DNA from: Zymoseptoria tritici IPO323
Taxonomy: Eukaryota; Ascomycota; Dothideomycetes; Mycosphaerellales; Mycosphaerellaceae
Assembly: GCF_000219625.1 (NCBI RefSeq)
Contig: NC_018218.1
Coordinates: 124,001 to 188,000, forward strand
Length of the DNA stretch: 64,000 nt
Direction of reading: 5' to 3'
Within the stretch, counting starts at the first letter, position 1. Each line of letters opens with the position of its first letter. A program made the translations under genes and the position numbers. Under the pieces are notes generated by a model. The model saw nothing but the letters and a program-made list of their open reading frames with translations. It was not told the origin of the DNA and did not search any database. This document shows positions 40,250 to 52,416 of the stretch, piece by piece.

Positions 40250-43000
40250 TAGACGAGGAACGCCGTATAGCCTACGGCTAGACCGTTCTATGTTCGCATC
40301 GATACTATTCCGACCTTAGCTATTAATAAGCTCTATAAGGTAGTAAAGGAGTATAAGGAGTACGTCTCCCTTTAAAAGATAGTGTTAAAGCTATGTCTTA
40401 CGCGATTATTTAGCTTCCCTCCTCGAGAGGAGTAGACGCGTATACTTCGTCGGTTAATATACTATAAGGGGGATACGCTCTTAATCGCTCGCACTAGATT
40501 CGGTAAGAGCGTAATATTCTACGCCTTCTCCGTATTAACGCGTAAGGTTACTATTTAGATTATACTAATTAGTAAGCTCGGCGAAGAGTAGACGGCGGAT
40601 ATTATTCGTATTAGCGATAGTATAGCTAAGGCGGTGTTACTAACCTCGGAGGCAAAGAAGAAGCAATAAGGCTTACTTGCTCTTATTAGTAATAGGTAGT
40701 GTGCTAACGTACTACTCGGACTAGAGTAGGCGTCGTCTAAGGCGTTTAGGACATAGTTAAAGAAGCTATCCTCGTCTACGAGCACCTAGGTCCCTAGGAT
40801 TAGTATAGTAGCTATCGACGAGTGCTATACTATTACGAGTTAGGGTAAGGAGTTCCGTAAGTCGTTTATATAGCTCGGCGAGCTACGTAAGCTATTAACT
40901 AAGGATGTCGTATAGTTTAGATACTCCGCTATACTTAGCGAGAAGGCCGAATAAACTGTCCTCCGGTCGTCTAGGTTTCGAGCTATCGGACGTAATATAT
41001 ACTAAACCGAGGTCGTACGAACGACGATCGACCGGCCGGACATTATAATCGTTCTACGGCTAATACTACGAGGGAAGCTCGGAGGCTTCGAACAACTAGG
41101 GGATTTCTTAGATTATATAGTTACTAACGGCTACGTAACGCTATACCGTATCCCGAAGACCGTTATCTTTATCGATAGCCTCGGAAGGATTACTAATAGT
41201 ATCGAGTTCTTCTATAATACGTTAGTACGTATAACGCGCGATGCGCCGCCGGCGGATCGATATATTAGTAGTCCTAGTGTTAGCTACGATATCCTAAGGA
41301 TCGTCCGATCGTTTACGGCCGATACGCCGCCTTTTAATAAGGAGGTTACGTATAGCGACTTTAAGAACGAGGGCTCTACCGCTCGTATAGTCTTCGCGAC
41401 TACCTCTCTCGGTATAGGGGTTAATATACCTAACGTAGAGAGGGTAGTAGTCTAGCGCTTCCCGATCGGTATAGATCTCGGTAATATATAGTAGCGGCTC
41501 GGTAGAGGCGGCCGTAGTAAAGGGCGTACTAGTATCGGGTATCTCTTCCTTCCGTATTAGGCGTTTAGTAGTTAAGGCTAGTATCGTTATAGTAATAAGC
41601 CGCTGTTTAAGGATAGGGTTATAAATAAGTAGGGGAAGGGGAAGGGGAAGGGGAAGACGAAGCGTAAGCGAGGGAGTCGTAACTAGTTAGCGGTCGATCG
41701 TAGACAGAGTCGCCTAAGCTAGGTATACGTTATCGATAGCTCTAGCTCCGAGTCTAAATCTACGTAAACCCCGGGTTAGTATAGTTAAACCCTATATAAC
41801 TCGTAATACCCCGGGCTAAGTATATATACCCCGACTAATGTTAGGCCTATAGAACTAGTACTACTATTCTAGTCGAAGACGGATATAGCGCAACGCCGGG
41901 CCTTACCTATCGAGTAGAGGGATTTATGCGACGCTTTATACTATCGTAAGGTGTTCCTCTTATTCCTAGGCGAACATCGACTCCCCGTTAGTACTACTAG
42001 GGTTCCCGTCGATAAGGGTAGGTACTATAGTATATATAATCCGGACTAATTCCCGGTTAGTCCGTTTACCCTCTATACTCTACCGGAAGCGCTAGTATGT
42101 CCTCGTAAGCATATACGTATATAGTTCGTACTATAGGCAATCGAGACGTAGGCCCGAGAGAAAATTAAGTCCGAGTACTAATAAGCTAACTATCGAATAA
42201 CCCTACCTATTAATGCGTAGATGTCTACTAAGTTATGTTAGGGGCTCGCGTATACCTTCGTTAATAATAAGCGGTGTAATAGTATAGACGACCTCCTATC
42301 GAAAATGCCGGCTATTCGACTACAGCGCCGGTAGACCCCCGAGACGGGTAGAGATCTTATATAGTCGATATTAGGCATTATCTTAACTAGCTTAGACCTA
42401 TACCGGGACTACGCGGTTGCTAAAAGGAATCGTATAATAGAGTCGAAGTCGCGGTCGTAAGAGTTAGCGTTAGAATCCGGTTCGGTAGACGAATTATTAC
42501 TACCGTCGGCTTAATAGATCGAGCGTATTAATTCGAGGGATAATATACTTACTACGCGTATTAAATTAAAGAATATAGCCGATCGTATAGATGTAGGCAG
42601 ACCTCTCGTAGCTCTAGTAACACCCGCTACGAACGTCTATTATTCTTTCGCTACGTAGGTATCCGTTAAAGACTCCTTCGTCGCTACCTCGACGGTTAGC
42701 GCGGAGGGCGTAGAGAGTATAGCGACATCCTTCGAGAGAGACTTCTTACCTAACACCCTTCGTCTATTAAACGACGGATATTCGTAGTCGGCCGCTGCCT
42801 TAATTAACTCGTCGCCGCCCTTAGAGGGTGTATAGGGCGATCGTCTATCGTCGCCTTTATATAGAGAGGATTTTATATTATCTTCGCTAACTTAGCGTTA
42901 GTTCGTCGGGGCCTATACGATGCTACTACTACGACGAGTTATACCGCCGTATACGGACGTTAGCGGAAGACGCGGTATATTACCTTACGTAACCTCGTCG
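40250..43000 (+). pseudogene. RecQ-like DEAD/DEAH helicase relic of a mobile element
   Basis: One reading frame runs across more than 2 kb, interrupted only by TAG/TAA codons. It shows TLLIARTRFGKSVIFYAFSV (Walker A, GKS at 40502-40510), SIVAIDECYTI (motif II, 40811-40831; DECH-like), YRIPKTVIFIDSLGRI (motif IV region), and VFATTSLGIGVNIPNVERVV (motif V, about 41395-41455), followed by RLGRGGRS. This is the RecQ-like helicase type often found in fungal subtelomeric and transposon sequences. The frame continues with a C-terminal extension (PRKHIRI, LSKMPAIRLQRR, about 42.1-42.3 kb) to near 43 kb. It is inactive. Confidence 0.8.
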
Positions 43001-43244
43001 CTATAGCGTAATCCCCGACCTATACTATCGCCGCTTACGCGCTATCGGTATATAGATCCGAGGAATCTCTTACTGTCCGACGATAAATTACTACCCTCTA
43101 GGTAATATACGTGCCCCTTCGTACCGGAATTCGACGTCGATTTAATATACCCCGTAATAACTACCGATTCTACCGTAGAACCCGCGAGAAAACGGAGTAT
43201 CCCTATATACCCCGCCTTACCCCGCTACTAAATATAGTCCTCCG

Positions 43245-44045
43245 CCGCCCCTAGTAGTTAATTTCTACGAAATACGCCGGCCTCTACTACTCTTAGTACT
43301 AGATTTTAGTAAAATACGCTGTCCTCTACCGCCCCTAGCGCTCGGTTTCTATAAAGTACGCCTGCCTCTACTACCCCTAGCACTAAATTTTAGTAAAATA
43401 CGCTGTCCTCTACCGCCCCTAGCCCTCGGTTTTCTTAAAGTACGCCGCCCTCTACCGCCCCTAGCACTTATAACTAGCAAAATACGCTATTAAATAGCTG
43501 TCCTACGCTAAATCCGCTACAAAATGCGTGTCCCGGCAGCCGGATTTTGCGATATACGCTACTAAATAGCTGTCCTACGCTAGATCCGCTATAAAATGCG
43601 TGTCCCGATAGCTAGATTCTACGATATACGCTACTAAATAGCTGCCCTACGCTAGATCCGCTATAAAATATAGCTCCCGGTGCTCGCCTAGTATAAGGAG
43701 CTAGTAGAAATAGCCGTCCTACGCTAAATCCTTACTAAAATATAGCGCCTAGTGCGATCCCGGTACGAAAAGTCGGTAGAAATAGCTATCCTACGCTAAA
43801 TCCTTACTAAAATATAGCGCCTAGTACGATCCCGGTACGAAAAGTCGGTAGAAATAGCTGTCCTACGCTAAATCCGCTACTAAATATGCCTCCTAGTGCG
43901 ATCCCGGTGCGAAAAGTCGGTAGAAATAATAGCTATACGCTAAATCCGCTACTAAATATACCTCCTAGTACGATCCCGGTACGAAAAGTCGGTAGACATA
44001 ACAGCTATACGCCAAATCCGCTATAGAATACGGCTCCTAGTACTG
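43245..44045 (+). repeat. two families of tandem repeats
   Basis: 43245-43490 holds roughly 57-bp units built on CTCTACCGCCCCTAGC...TAAAGTACGCC. 43480-44045 holds units around CTGTCCTACGCTAAATCCGCTA with GATCCCGGTACGAAAAGTCGG. All carry RIP changes. They could be the subterminal repeats or 3' region of the element carrying the helicase. Confidence 0.75.
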
Positions 44046-44754
44046 TCTAGGCGACACCGTTACGTAGAGGAAGCCGAATCGACGCCGGAACTCTAGCTTC
44101 TCGGCTAAGTCGAAAGCGTATACGATATTCTATAATACTAGACGTAGTTCGGACGCCTCTATAGCCGGTTAACGGGAATATTAGACGGATTACGTAGTCG
44201 GGGACGTCTACTAGAGGTCGCGAGCGGAAGTAGATAGCGAAAGCCGCCGAGTTATAGGAGGTTCGCGGTGCTAAAGGAGGTCGAGCTAATAAGGTATAGT
44301 TAGTTAGCAATGCCCTAATGCGGACACTCTAGTTTAATCTGCTCTACTCTAGTACACCCCGTAAGAATCCGGCTAGTTATATTTACTTCTAACCTTACTA
44401 GCTCCGTCTTAGCGGCATCGTTTATACTACTATAGCTACTTACCGAATTATTATATCTCTTTTAGACCCTATCTACTTTTCCTTTAGATTCTGTTCGTTC
44501 TTCCCTTAGATCCTACTTATATTCGTATTGTTACCGGATTTATATGTCGTAGGCGCTATATTTAGTAATTGTCCGGCCCTTTCTTATAATAGGAGTCCTT
44601 AGATGTTTACTTTACTTCCTTACTACGTGTTTTAGGCATCCTTTGTCGTATTGTCGAGCCCTACGAGCTATTACTAAATGCGTTATACGCATAACGATAA
44701 TGCACCCCGTTATAGGACAATATAAACGAATATACCCTAGCTAACCCTATAAGA

Positions 44755-45512
44755 GACGGCCGAACAGACTGCACCTTCACGCGGTGGCCGTCGTAAGTAC
44801 CTTCCTTGGAAGGGAAACTAAGACAGTCCGGAAGAAACCTCCTCGAAAACCTCTCGAATCCGCCCGAAATCCTTCTCGAAATCCGCCTCGAAACACGAGC
44901 TACAACAGAACAACAGCACGATTCGAACGAATAGCCCTCTACGCTACGAACGAGAACGAGAAGAAGAAAGAAGCAGTCCACTCTGCCCTATACGCGCACC
45001 TCCTCGAAATCCGAATCGAAATCGCATGTCCCTTCTCTAGAGACTTCGTCGCCCTCGAAGGAAGCATACATGCACTTTAAAGAGCTAGAACTCGGTGGAA
45101 TCTACAACTCTACGATCAACCTGCGTAGCTATATGCGCTAGAAGGCGGCATATAGTTCTACAAAGGCATATTGAGGACAAGAGAAGGCAGCGAGTTAGAC
45201 AGCTGCTTCTTGCGCTGCATCTCTTTCGAATTCGCAGCGTGTGTGCGAAGCGGAAGGATCCGCTAAAAATTCTGCAAAAGCTTGGCGCGAAAATTCTGCA
45301 GCCTTAGGCTGCAACACTCGTTTGATTTCCTTTGTCTCGCATTTGTTTAAAGTCCTTTAGCATTGCCTTAGGCACGGGGTCTCCCCTAAGGTCAAAGAAT
45401 ACCGAAAAATCTGATTGTAACTAGATCTACTGCTTTGCCTTTATAGCAAAGCCGTCCTACATAGTCTTGGACTCCGAAAGGACGTAAATGGAACAAACAA
45501 ACAAACAAACAA
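44755..45512 (+). mobile_element. non-RIPed non-LTR retroposon fragment with CAAA tail
   Basis: This 758-bp stretch has normal CpA/TpG content in the middle of the RIP block. It ends in repeated CAAA (GGAACAAACAAACAAACAAACAA) and is flanked by the perfect 13-bp direct repeat TAACCCTATAAGA (44742-44754 and 45513-45525), the signature of target-primed reverse transcription. The 3' part (45240-45500) has a G/C-rich stem-like CCTTAGGCACGGGGTCTCCCCTAAGG, as in a LINE 3' UTR. No reverse transcriptase is present, so it is a 5'-truncated Tad-like LINE or a SINE. The plus-strand frame at 44784-45080 is Arg/Lys/Glu-rich without a recognised domain. Confidence 0.8.
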
Positions 45513-46195
45513 TAACCCTATAAGAAAATACAAAACCCCTTCTACCTCGTCTTAATTTTCTCTTCTTCTTTAGTAATAATAACAACTTCGACTTCGATAA
45601 CTTTATAGTATAGTAGCCTTCCTCTCTCGTTTTCTTTCTTCTTTCTTCCTTCTTCTTTCTCCTTTACGCTCGCTATATCCGCTATATCGCGCGTCCCTTA
45701 GATTATCGCTCTCGGTAACCTAGCTTACGGTAGCTAGGTCTCTTCTTATCGATAGGTACTCGCTTATAATGCTCGCGCGCGCGTCCGTATAGCCTAGCGC
45801 ATCGCTAACCTCCGTCCGCAACGTCTACTTTAGCTAATTGTCTAACTCCCCTTACCCGCTGCCCTTATTAACCCCGTCGTCGCCGTACCGGCTACGCCGG
45901 TCCTCCCTCTTCCCGTAGCTTTCCCTTTTACGCTCCCTGTCCCCGTCTACGGTAGCGACGAAAAAGAAGAAGAAGAAGTCTAGGCTACGTATATTAGCGA
46001 TTATCCGCGTATATAGGCTATTTACTAACGGATAAACAGCCCTTTCTTTTACGACACCGCCGTAGATAGCGATAGTGCTTCCGAGGCGGTAGCGGCCCCT
46101 ATAGTAACCGCTATAGATAACGAGGGTAATATAGTTATAACTAAGTATACGCATCTTTACTTCTCGTAGCGTTCGATATACTAACTCTAAGATAG

Positions 46196-46332
46196 CATCG
46201 AAGAAGATAGCATTCTCCCTCCCCCCTCGCCGGCTCCTTCCTCGCCTACTAGCTCTCTCGTTATCGAAGATAATAACATTCTCTCCCCCCCCTCGCCGGC
46301 TCCTTCCTCGCCTACTAGCTCTCCCGTAGCTC
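46196..46332 (+). repeat. 66-bp direct repeat, two copies
   Basis: The string CCTCGCCGGCTCCTTCCTCG, followed by CCTACTAGCTCTC, occurs at 46225 and again at 46291. It lies in the Pro/Ser-coding part of the unidentified ORF relic that follows. Confidence 0.8.
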
Positions 46333-47400
46333 CTCCCTCTGTCCGCTACGCCTCCGTAGTATCTAATGTTATAGGCCTGTCCGATCCGACGTAAGTTATT
46401 ACCTACACCTTAATATAGTTGCTATACTAATAGGATTTAGTCCCTTCGACGACGAGCTTCCGAATAGCTACGTCTAACCTTACCCTAGCCGCCCTAATAT
46501 TAATAATCCGATTACGGACCTATCTACGCGCGTAATATATAGAACTCGTCCGAGCGACTTCGCCGGCTACCGCCCTCCGCTACCTCTATAGCGGAGCCCT
46601 TCGGTCGGATTAGATAGTAGCTACTAGCCGTTACCGGTAAGCGAGCCCGACGACGATAATTAGTAAGTATTAACACTTACGCCTTATCCGCTTATTTACT
46701 AACTACTTTAGACCTCGCCGCTCGCTAACCCCTTCGCCGCCTCGCCGGTCTCTACCTCCTCCGCCTCGCTAACCTTCGCTATATATACTAATTATACTAC
46801 CGCCCGGCGTAGAAGCTCCGGCTATAATATTCGCCGGTAAGCCGGCTACGCTACTACGACCGAACGACGACGGCGACGATAGTAACAGTAGTAATAGCGG
46901 ACTAGAGATAATACGTAGTACGTATAAAGTAAGTAGATTTAAGCGCTTTAAATAGAAATTTACGATCGCGGGTAAGGAGAAGTCGGAGTATATAAGTTAG
47001 GTTAAGGGCAAGTAGTAGTCGAATGTCGCTACCGATAAGGAGAAGGGTAAGGGCAAGTAGAACGCTAGTAATACGGTCTCGTATATTAGCCGCATTATAG
47101 AGACTAATCTCGGCGAGTAGAAGACTAGTAATAAGCGCTACGGGCGCTATATTAAGGACAATTTAGAATGCTAGGTATATAGCGAGGATAGGAAGAAGTA
47201 GATCTAGCGTGCCGGTAAGACGTATGCTCGCTGTCGCTATTACTAAGGTAGTAGAGCTTGCTCGTTTAGTAAGTATAGTCCGAGAAAGAAGGGTAGGCGC
47301 TCGCTACTAGGCGATAGTGCGAATAGAGTCTTGTTTCCGAAAGGACCTAGTAGAAATAGAAGTAGCGGAGCCGGTGCTAGTAGGATTGCTATATAAAATG
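46200..47400 (+). pseudogene. unidentified ORF relic in the RIP block
   Basis: Reading through RIP-type stops gives a Pro/Ser-rich part (PPPSPAPSSPTSSPV), then a basic part (RFKRFK, AGKEKSEYIS, KEKGKGK, RCRYY) at 46.94-47.3 kb. Lys/Gly repeats and cysteines near the end could be a nucleic-acid-binding tail. I do not recognise a family. It converges on the DUF6589-like relic. Confidence 0.35.
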
Positions 47401-47559
47401 CCGTAAAGATATAGAGGCATTCGCCGGGGTATATCGGAGTTTATAATAGTTTAGGCCTTTATATCGGGTAATAGGTTTCTATATCGGAGTTTATAATAAT
47501 ATTATAGGTTAGACGACCGTAATAGTAGTAATAATAGTAATAATTAATTAATTAATTAA

Positions 47560-50500
47560 TCTATAGCCGATAAGTCTAGCGTCTCGTATTCCTCTCGGTG
47601 TCTAGTGTCCGGGTCCTCTAGTACTTTAATATACTCCTCGGTCTTAAAAAACATAGCGCTATTACCGTCGTCGTCGACGTCCTCGTCTACTATAAACTTT
47701 ATCCGCCGTACATTAAAGTCTTTAACCTTCGTCGTAAGTACGTCTATGCCCTTAGTATATATATCCTCGGAAGAGAAAGTATTACTATTAAGGTCGTCGG
47801 CCGGCCTAACCTATACTAACCTACTATCTAGTAGATACGTAGCTAGTATATAGATGTCTAGACCTACGTCCTTCCTCGTATACTTGCCGCTATTAGAGCC
47901 GCCGAACTTATTCTCTATCTACTCGTATAAGGAGCGGAGCTATACGTTAGACAATAACATACGTTTAAGTACGTCGTCGATGTCGTAGGTAGATGTCTTA
48001 TAGCATTTGAGCTCGTTCTTATACGAGTAGTTTAGATACTCTAACATTAGATTAATAGGCTTAAAACCGTTAGCCTTACCGGTCTAGTTAATAAGGCCGG
48101 AGTCTAGAATCGCGTCCTATAGGACTTTATCGCTAACACTATTAGACAATAGCTATCGATAGTGCAACATAATACGCCCGTAGTTGCCCTAGCCGGCTCC
48201 GAAGAAGGTTAGGATAAGTACGTCTACTAACCGACGCAACATACTAATATTACCGTACTTAACGGCATATTATAGTATAAGGAACTGCTCCGACTCCTAT
48301 AGGAAGCAGTATATAGTACGGAATTCGTCGTCCTTATAGCTATCGCCGTCCTAAGCATCCTTAGTAAACGCCTAGAGGCGCATATCCTTAACGAGAGCGT
48401 TAAAGACAGCCGGCTAAAGTCGAGATAAGATATAGTTTACGTTCTCCTACGTCCTCTAGGCGGGCATCCTAATTCTACGCCGCTATATTATAGCGTAGAA
48501 CAGAGCGAGGACGCGAGTATTAAACGACTACGCAATTAAAGGCCGCGTAATATAGTACTTAACATTATCGCGTATATAAGCGGTGCGACCCTAGAACGCT
48601 ATATTACCTATTAACGTGTACTTACTCCGAGTACTAGGGGCAGGGGCCTAATAGGTCCGAACGATAGTATATAGGAGGTTAAGCTAAACGTAGAACTAAG
48701 AGTTTAGCCCGAGTAGCTAGCTCCGCCGGTCGTACGGTCTAGATAAGTAGCTATAAATCGCCTTCGACGCGAGGATTATACGGGCGGTTAACTTATCGCT
48801 ATAGGTAAGTAATAGGGACTACTTAAACATATTATGCTCGTCGGAAGTCGGGTCCGCTAGCGCCTTAAACTATAGCTAATCGAGGACGATATTGTCGTAG
48901 ACCCTAAGCGTCCTAGAGAGCGAGCCTTCGTCTTCCTTTATACCGGCTAACTAATAGTACTCTATCTTCTCGGTAGGGAGGACCTCGTCTATAACAACGA
49001 GGGTACGCTACAAATCCGGAAGGTCCTTAAACGGCGTATATACGCCGGGGTGCATAGTCCTAATAGCGTTAGCGATAAGGCCTCGTAAAACGGCCGGCGT
49101 CTAGCCCCCTACTATACTATTAGACTCGTATATATTATAGACGTCTAAAGGTATAGCCGGCCGGTACATTTCCTAGGTTAAGCCGCCGTCTAGAAATCCC
49201 GGTTTAACGACAATCGCGGCATTAGTCTAGGACTCCTACGACATAGTCGTATTACCGACGACCTCTTACTACTTCGTAATACGAACGTTAAGGTTATCGT
49301 ATACGAGCACGAGCTTAAGGGCCTTCGCAACCTATATAACCTTCTCCTATAATAGTAGTTAGACTACCGGGTGTTCTACCGGGGTATATAGGGGTAACGG
49401 GTATTAAAGAGGGGTAAACAGGATCTAGTTAGGGTGTATAGGGTTTTTCTAGGGTATACCGGATTCCGGGAAAGTTATTCCTAATTTCGTAATTACGGTT
49501 AAGCTAGTAGAGGCCGTGTTAGAATCGTTCCTAATTTCGTAATTACAATTAAGTAGGTAGAGGCCGTACTTAATCGTTGTTCCTAATTTCGTAGTTATAG
49601 TTAAGCGGGTAGAGGCCGTATTAGAATCGTTCCTAATTTCGTAATTATAGTTAAGCGGGTAGAGGCTATAATCGTCGTTCCTAATTTCGTAATTACGGTT
49701 AAGCGGGTAGAGGCCGTACTAGGGATTAGAGGAAGGATAAGTAGTCGTCGGGAGAGCTACTATATATAAACGTAGTTAATACGGTAGTTAGAGTAGTAGG
49801 CTTATAGGTAGAGGGTGCTCTAGCCTCGTTAGACTCCTTAGTCCGGTTCTTAATACTAGGCCTACCCTTTTGTATATAGAGTAAATATACGACATATTTA
49901 TTAGGCGGGGTATACCGGGGTGTATATAGGTATATCTAGGTATATATAGGTATATCGGGGCGGATAGGGGGCGTCGGGGGTATTACGCTAATCCTAGACT
50001 AGCTATCGTTAAGAGGAACCGGACTAAGGAGTCTAATATTAGGGCATAAATAGGGTAACTCGGGGTATAAAGGGTTATAACGGGTTCTACTAGGTCGAAC
50101 AGGAGCTATAAAACTAGATAATAGCCGACTAAACGGGGTAGTATAGGGAAGTATAGGGTAAGTCGGGGTAAATAGGGAACATAAGAAGAAATTATAAACG
50201 GACCTTTCCTTTAGCTATAATCTACTCTAATAGACTAAGTCCTTAGTAATAACTCGTATATAACCTAAGACCCTACAACGTCTCGACGACGCGCCTCTTA
50301 ATACTAGAGCCCTATAGGTACTTCGATAGTAAGTATATAAACTTGTTCGAAGTCTAGCTAGTACGCGAATAGTATACTATCGCCGTAATTATAAATATAC
50401 GCTTATAAATAGTAAGCGGCATACTCGTAGACTTAGTATAACTATCCCGATACGTACGCTAATTCTAGCCGAGTCGGTTAAGTATACCGAACTAAGACGG

Positions 50501-51000
50501 CGCTATTGTCTCTATCTCCTTATACGCGGCCGCGAAGTCTACTTTCTCGATATCTATACTATCGTCCGGCGAGAACTTACCGAACAACTCGTACTCTCTA
50601 GTTAGAGTATATAGCTCCCTCCGTATACTATCTACCTCGACGAGGTCGACGCTACCTCTAAGAGCGGTCCGTATATCGTCCTAATATATAACGTCGCGCA
50701 TCGCTTACCGCTACTATTCGAGTATATTATAGTACTTCGAGCGTAGGCGAATATGTTCTACCTCTTCGCGGCTAGCCGCTACCTATATCTAGAGCATTTT
50801 AGGAAAGGACTAATAGAGTTCGTTCTTTAATATATCGTAGAGGAGTTATAGTTTAGTATCCGTTAACCTCCTCGTCCGTACTATTATACGCGTAACGCGT
50901 CGTATAAGGAGGTCTACGGCCTCGTTTTCGCGGCGAGTTAGGTCGTTATAATTATCGTTTTCGTCCTTAGGGCCGTCGTCCGAGTCGCTATCGTCTTCGA
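47560..51000 (-). pseudogene. DUF6589-like mobile-element protein relic
   Basis: Minus-strand frame with TAG/TAA stops only. Undamaged stretches include KLVLVYDNLNVRIT (near 49300), RGLIANAIRTMHPGVYTPF and TLVVIDEVLPTEK (near 49000), KYTLIGNIAF and YIRDNVKYYI (near 48600), QFLILQYAVKYGNISMLRRL (near 48270), KANGFKPINLMLEYLNYSYK (near 48050), and the C-terminal TEEYIKVLEDPDTRH at 47.6 kb. The YDN-N motif, the long helical C-terminal half and the length fit DUF6589 proteins, found in large fungal mobile elements. The family call is from memory of motif order and needs a profile search. Confidence 0.55.
49480..49725 (-). repeat. about 50-bp tandem repeat, five copies
   Basis: Starts of CCTAATTTCGTAATTA recur at 49480, 49530, 49582, 49632 and 49680, each followed by GTTAAGCGGGTAGAGGCCGTA. 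It lies near the N-terminal side of the DUF6589-like relic or just outside it. Copies differ mostly by C/T and G/A. Confidence 0.85.
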
Positions 51001-51399
51001 GTAGTATAGGAGAACGAGGGTCGTCTTAATATAGACTAAGGGAACTCGATATCCGCCTAGGAGGGTAGCTTTAAAGGCGGCGAGGTATAGCTCGAGCGGA
51101 TTATATAGCGACTTCGGTATAGGGTAGAATTAATAGCGCCGAGGTAGCGGATGCGAATAGGCGTAGTTTCGGGGTAATATAGGGTATAGTTAATATCGAT
51201 ATATACGGTAGCGTAAAGGTAGTCGCTATTACTAAAGCCTAAATCTACTCTACTAAGGTCGGAACTAAAGTCTCTTAGACTCTCTACGAGAATACCTAGC
51301 CTACATCTCTTATTAGTCGAGGTAGTCCGGGGTGTATTAGGGAGGGATAGGGTAGGGCGGGGATATTAGCGCGAAGCGCTAATTAGCTAGGGTGAATTA

Positions 51400-52416
51400 G
51401 GTTCAAAACAAACATTCTCGCTAGAGAGTCTGAGCTTGCTAAGATAACATATATGTAAGCTATGTAAGCTATGTAAGCTATGCATATGCCTGCCTTTGCA
51501 GATAGCTGGGGAGTTGGAGGAAGAAAACGTATACATGCCTGTGCCTGTGCAGATTGTGCAGACCGATCTGGGGAATCTTCAACAAATCTCGAACAAGCAG
51601 GAGATCGAGCAATCATCCCGCGCTGTACGCAAGCTGCCGTGAGTCGAATATGCACATGTGAATTCGTGCATTCGTCACTCGAAGTGAGACGGATTTCCGT
51701 ATTTGTCTGAATGACAGAGTCGTGGGATGTGGGACTGTGTGCTGGAGGGGAACGCCACGATCGGTGATTGACATGTCGTTGTGCAAACCTTGTTGTTGCC
51801 GTCGGGGGGTTGGATGTTCTTTGTATGTGGAAGATGTTGACGATGATGTTGACGATGTCGTTGTCGTACGGTTGAAGAAGAGGGAGCAGGGTGGGGTCCA
51901 ATAACGCGGGCAACTCTCCATCTCTCTGCATCCCTAGCAATCTTTTATCTTTCCGCCGACGACTTTCCTGCGTATATCTCGCACGCCATTCATGCACAAC
52001 GACAGGTACACGTGTTGACCGCCATTTATTGGATCCGCATTGATGATTGGCATCCAACGATCCAGTATCGACAGAATTCCCAACGAAAATCATCCACAAC
52101 AAAGACGTTCGATCGTGACTCGTCACTCAAATCGTTCCACGACCACCACCACTATCGACGCATGGGCTTAGCGGGCCGAAAGGGAAAATCAAGCAAACCC
52201 GTGGAGCTCTTGTCCCTGCACGCTCACCTCAATCACAATCAAATCACAAGGAAAAAAAAGTTTTAGCCGACATCCAATATCCTCCCCCCCCTGCACGGTT
52301 ACCAGCCTTGTGCAGCACCTTACAGTACACCACCCCGAGACTCAAACCCTCCCGTGTTACCACATTCTTCGCACGTACATAATCCTCTTTCCCTCCTCCC
52401 CCTCTTCCTTCCCACC
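51400..52416. other. intergenic, including a 9-bp tandem repeat and the APRT promoter
   Basis: Normal composition resumes near 51400. At 51450-51483 the unit GTAAGCTAT is repeated three to four times. No gene is recognised. The last 150 bp are CT-rich and form the APRT leader. Confidence 0.5.

Larger units (their letters stand above)
39010..51400. repeat. RIP-saturated repeat block
   Basis: About 12.4 kb in which CpA and TpG are nearly absent and TpA is in excess, while CpG stays frequent. In the sample line 42901-42960 I count 9 TpA, 0 CpA, 1 TpG and 9 CpG. This is the footprint of RIP acting on CpA. All long frames are broken mainly by TAG/TAA, the products of CAG/CAA/TGG. It must have been a multicopy sequence. 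Contents are listed separately: helicase and DUF6589-like relics, tandem repeats, and one unmutated insertion. Confidence 0.9.

Noticed and set aside
44784..45080. 98-codon frame inside the nested retroposon
   Set aside because: Arg/Pro/Glu repeats without a domain; probably non-coding 5' part of a truncated element.
39010..51400. Starship-type giant element
   Set aside because: I looked for a DUF3435 tyrosine recombinase at the edges and saw none. The visible relics are a helicase and a DUF6589-like protein, though heavy RIP limits this test.
51383..52126. 247-codon minus-strand frame after the RIP block
   Set aside because: No ATG in a sensible place, low-complexity Thr/Ser strings, and no family match; part of it overlaps the 9-bp tandem repeat.
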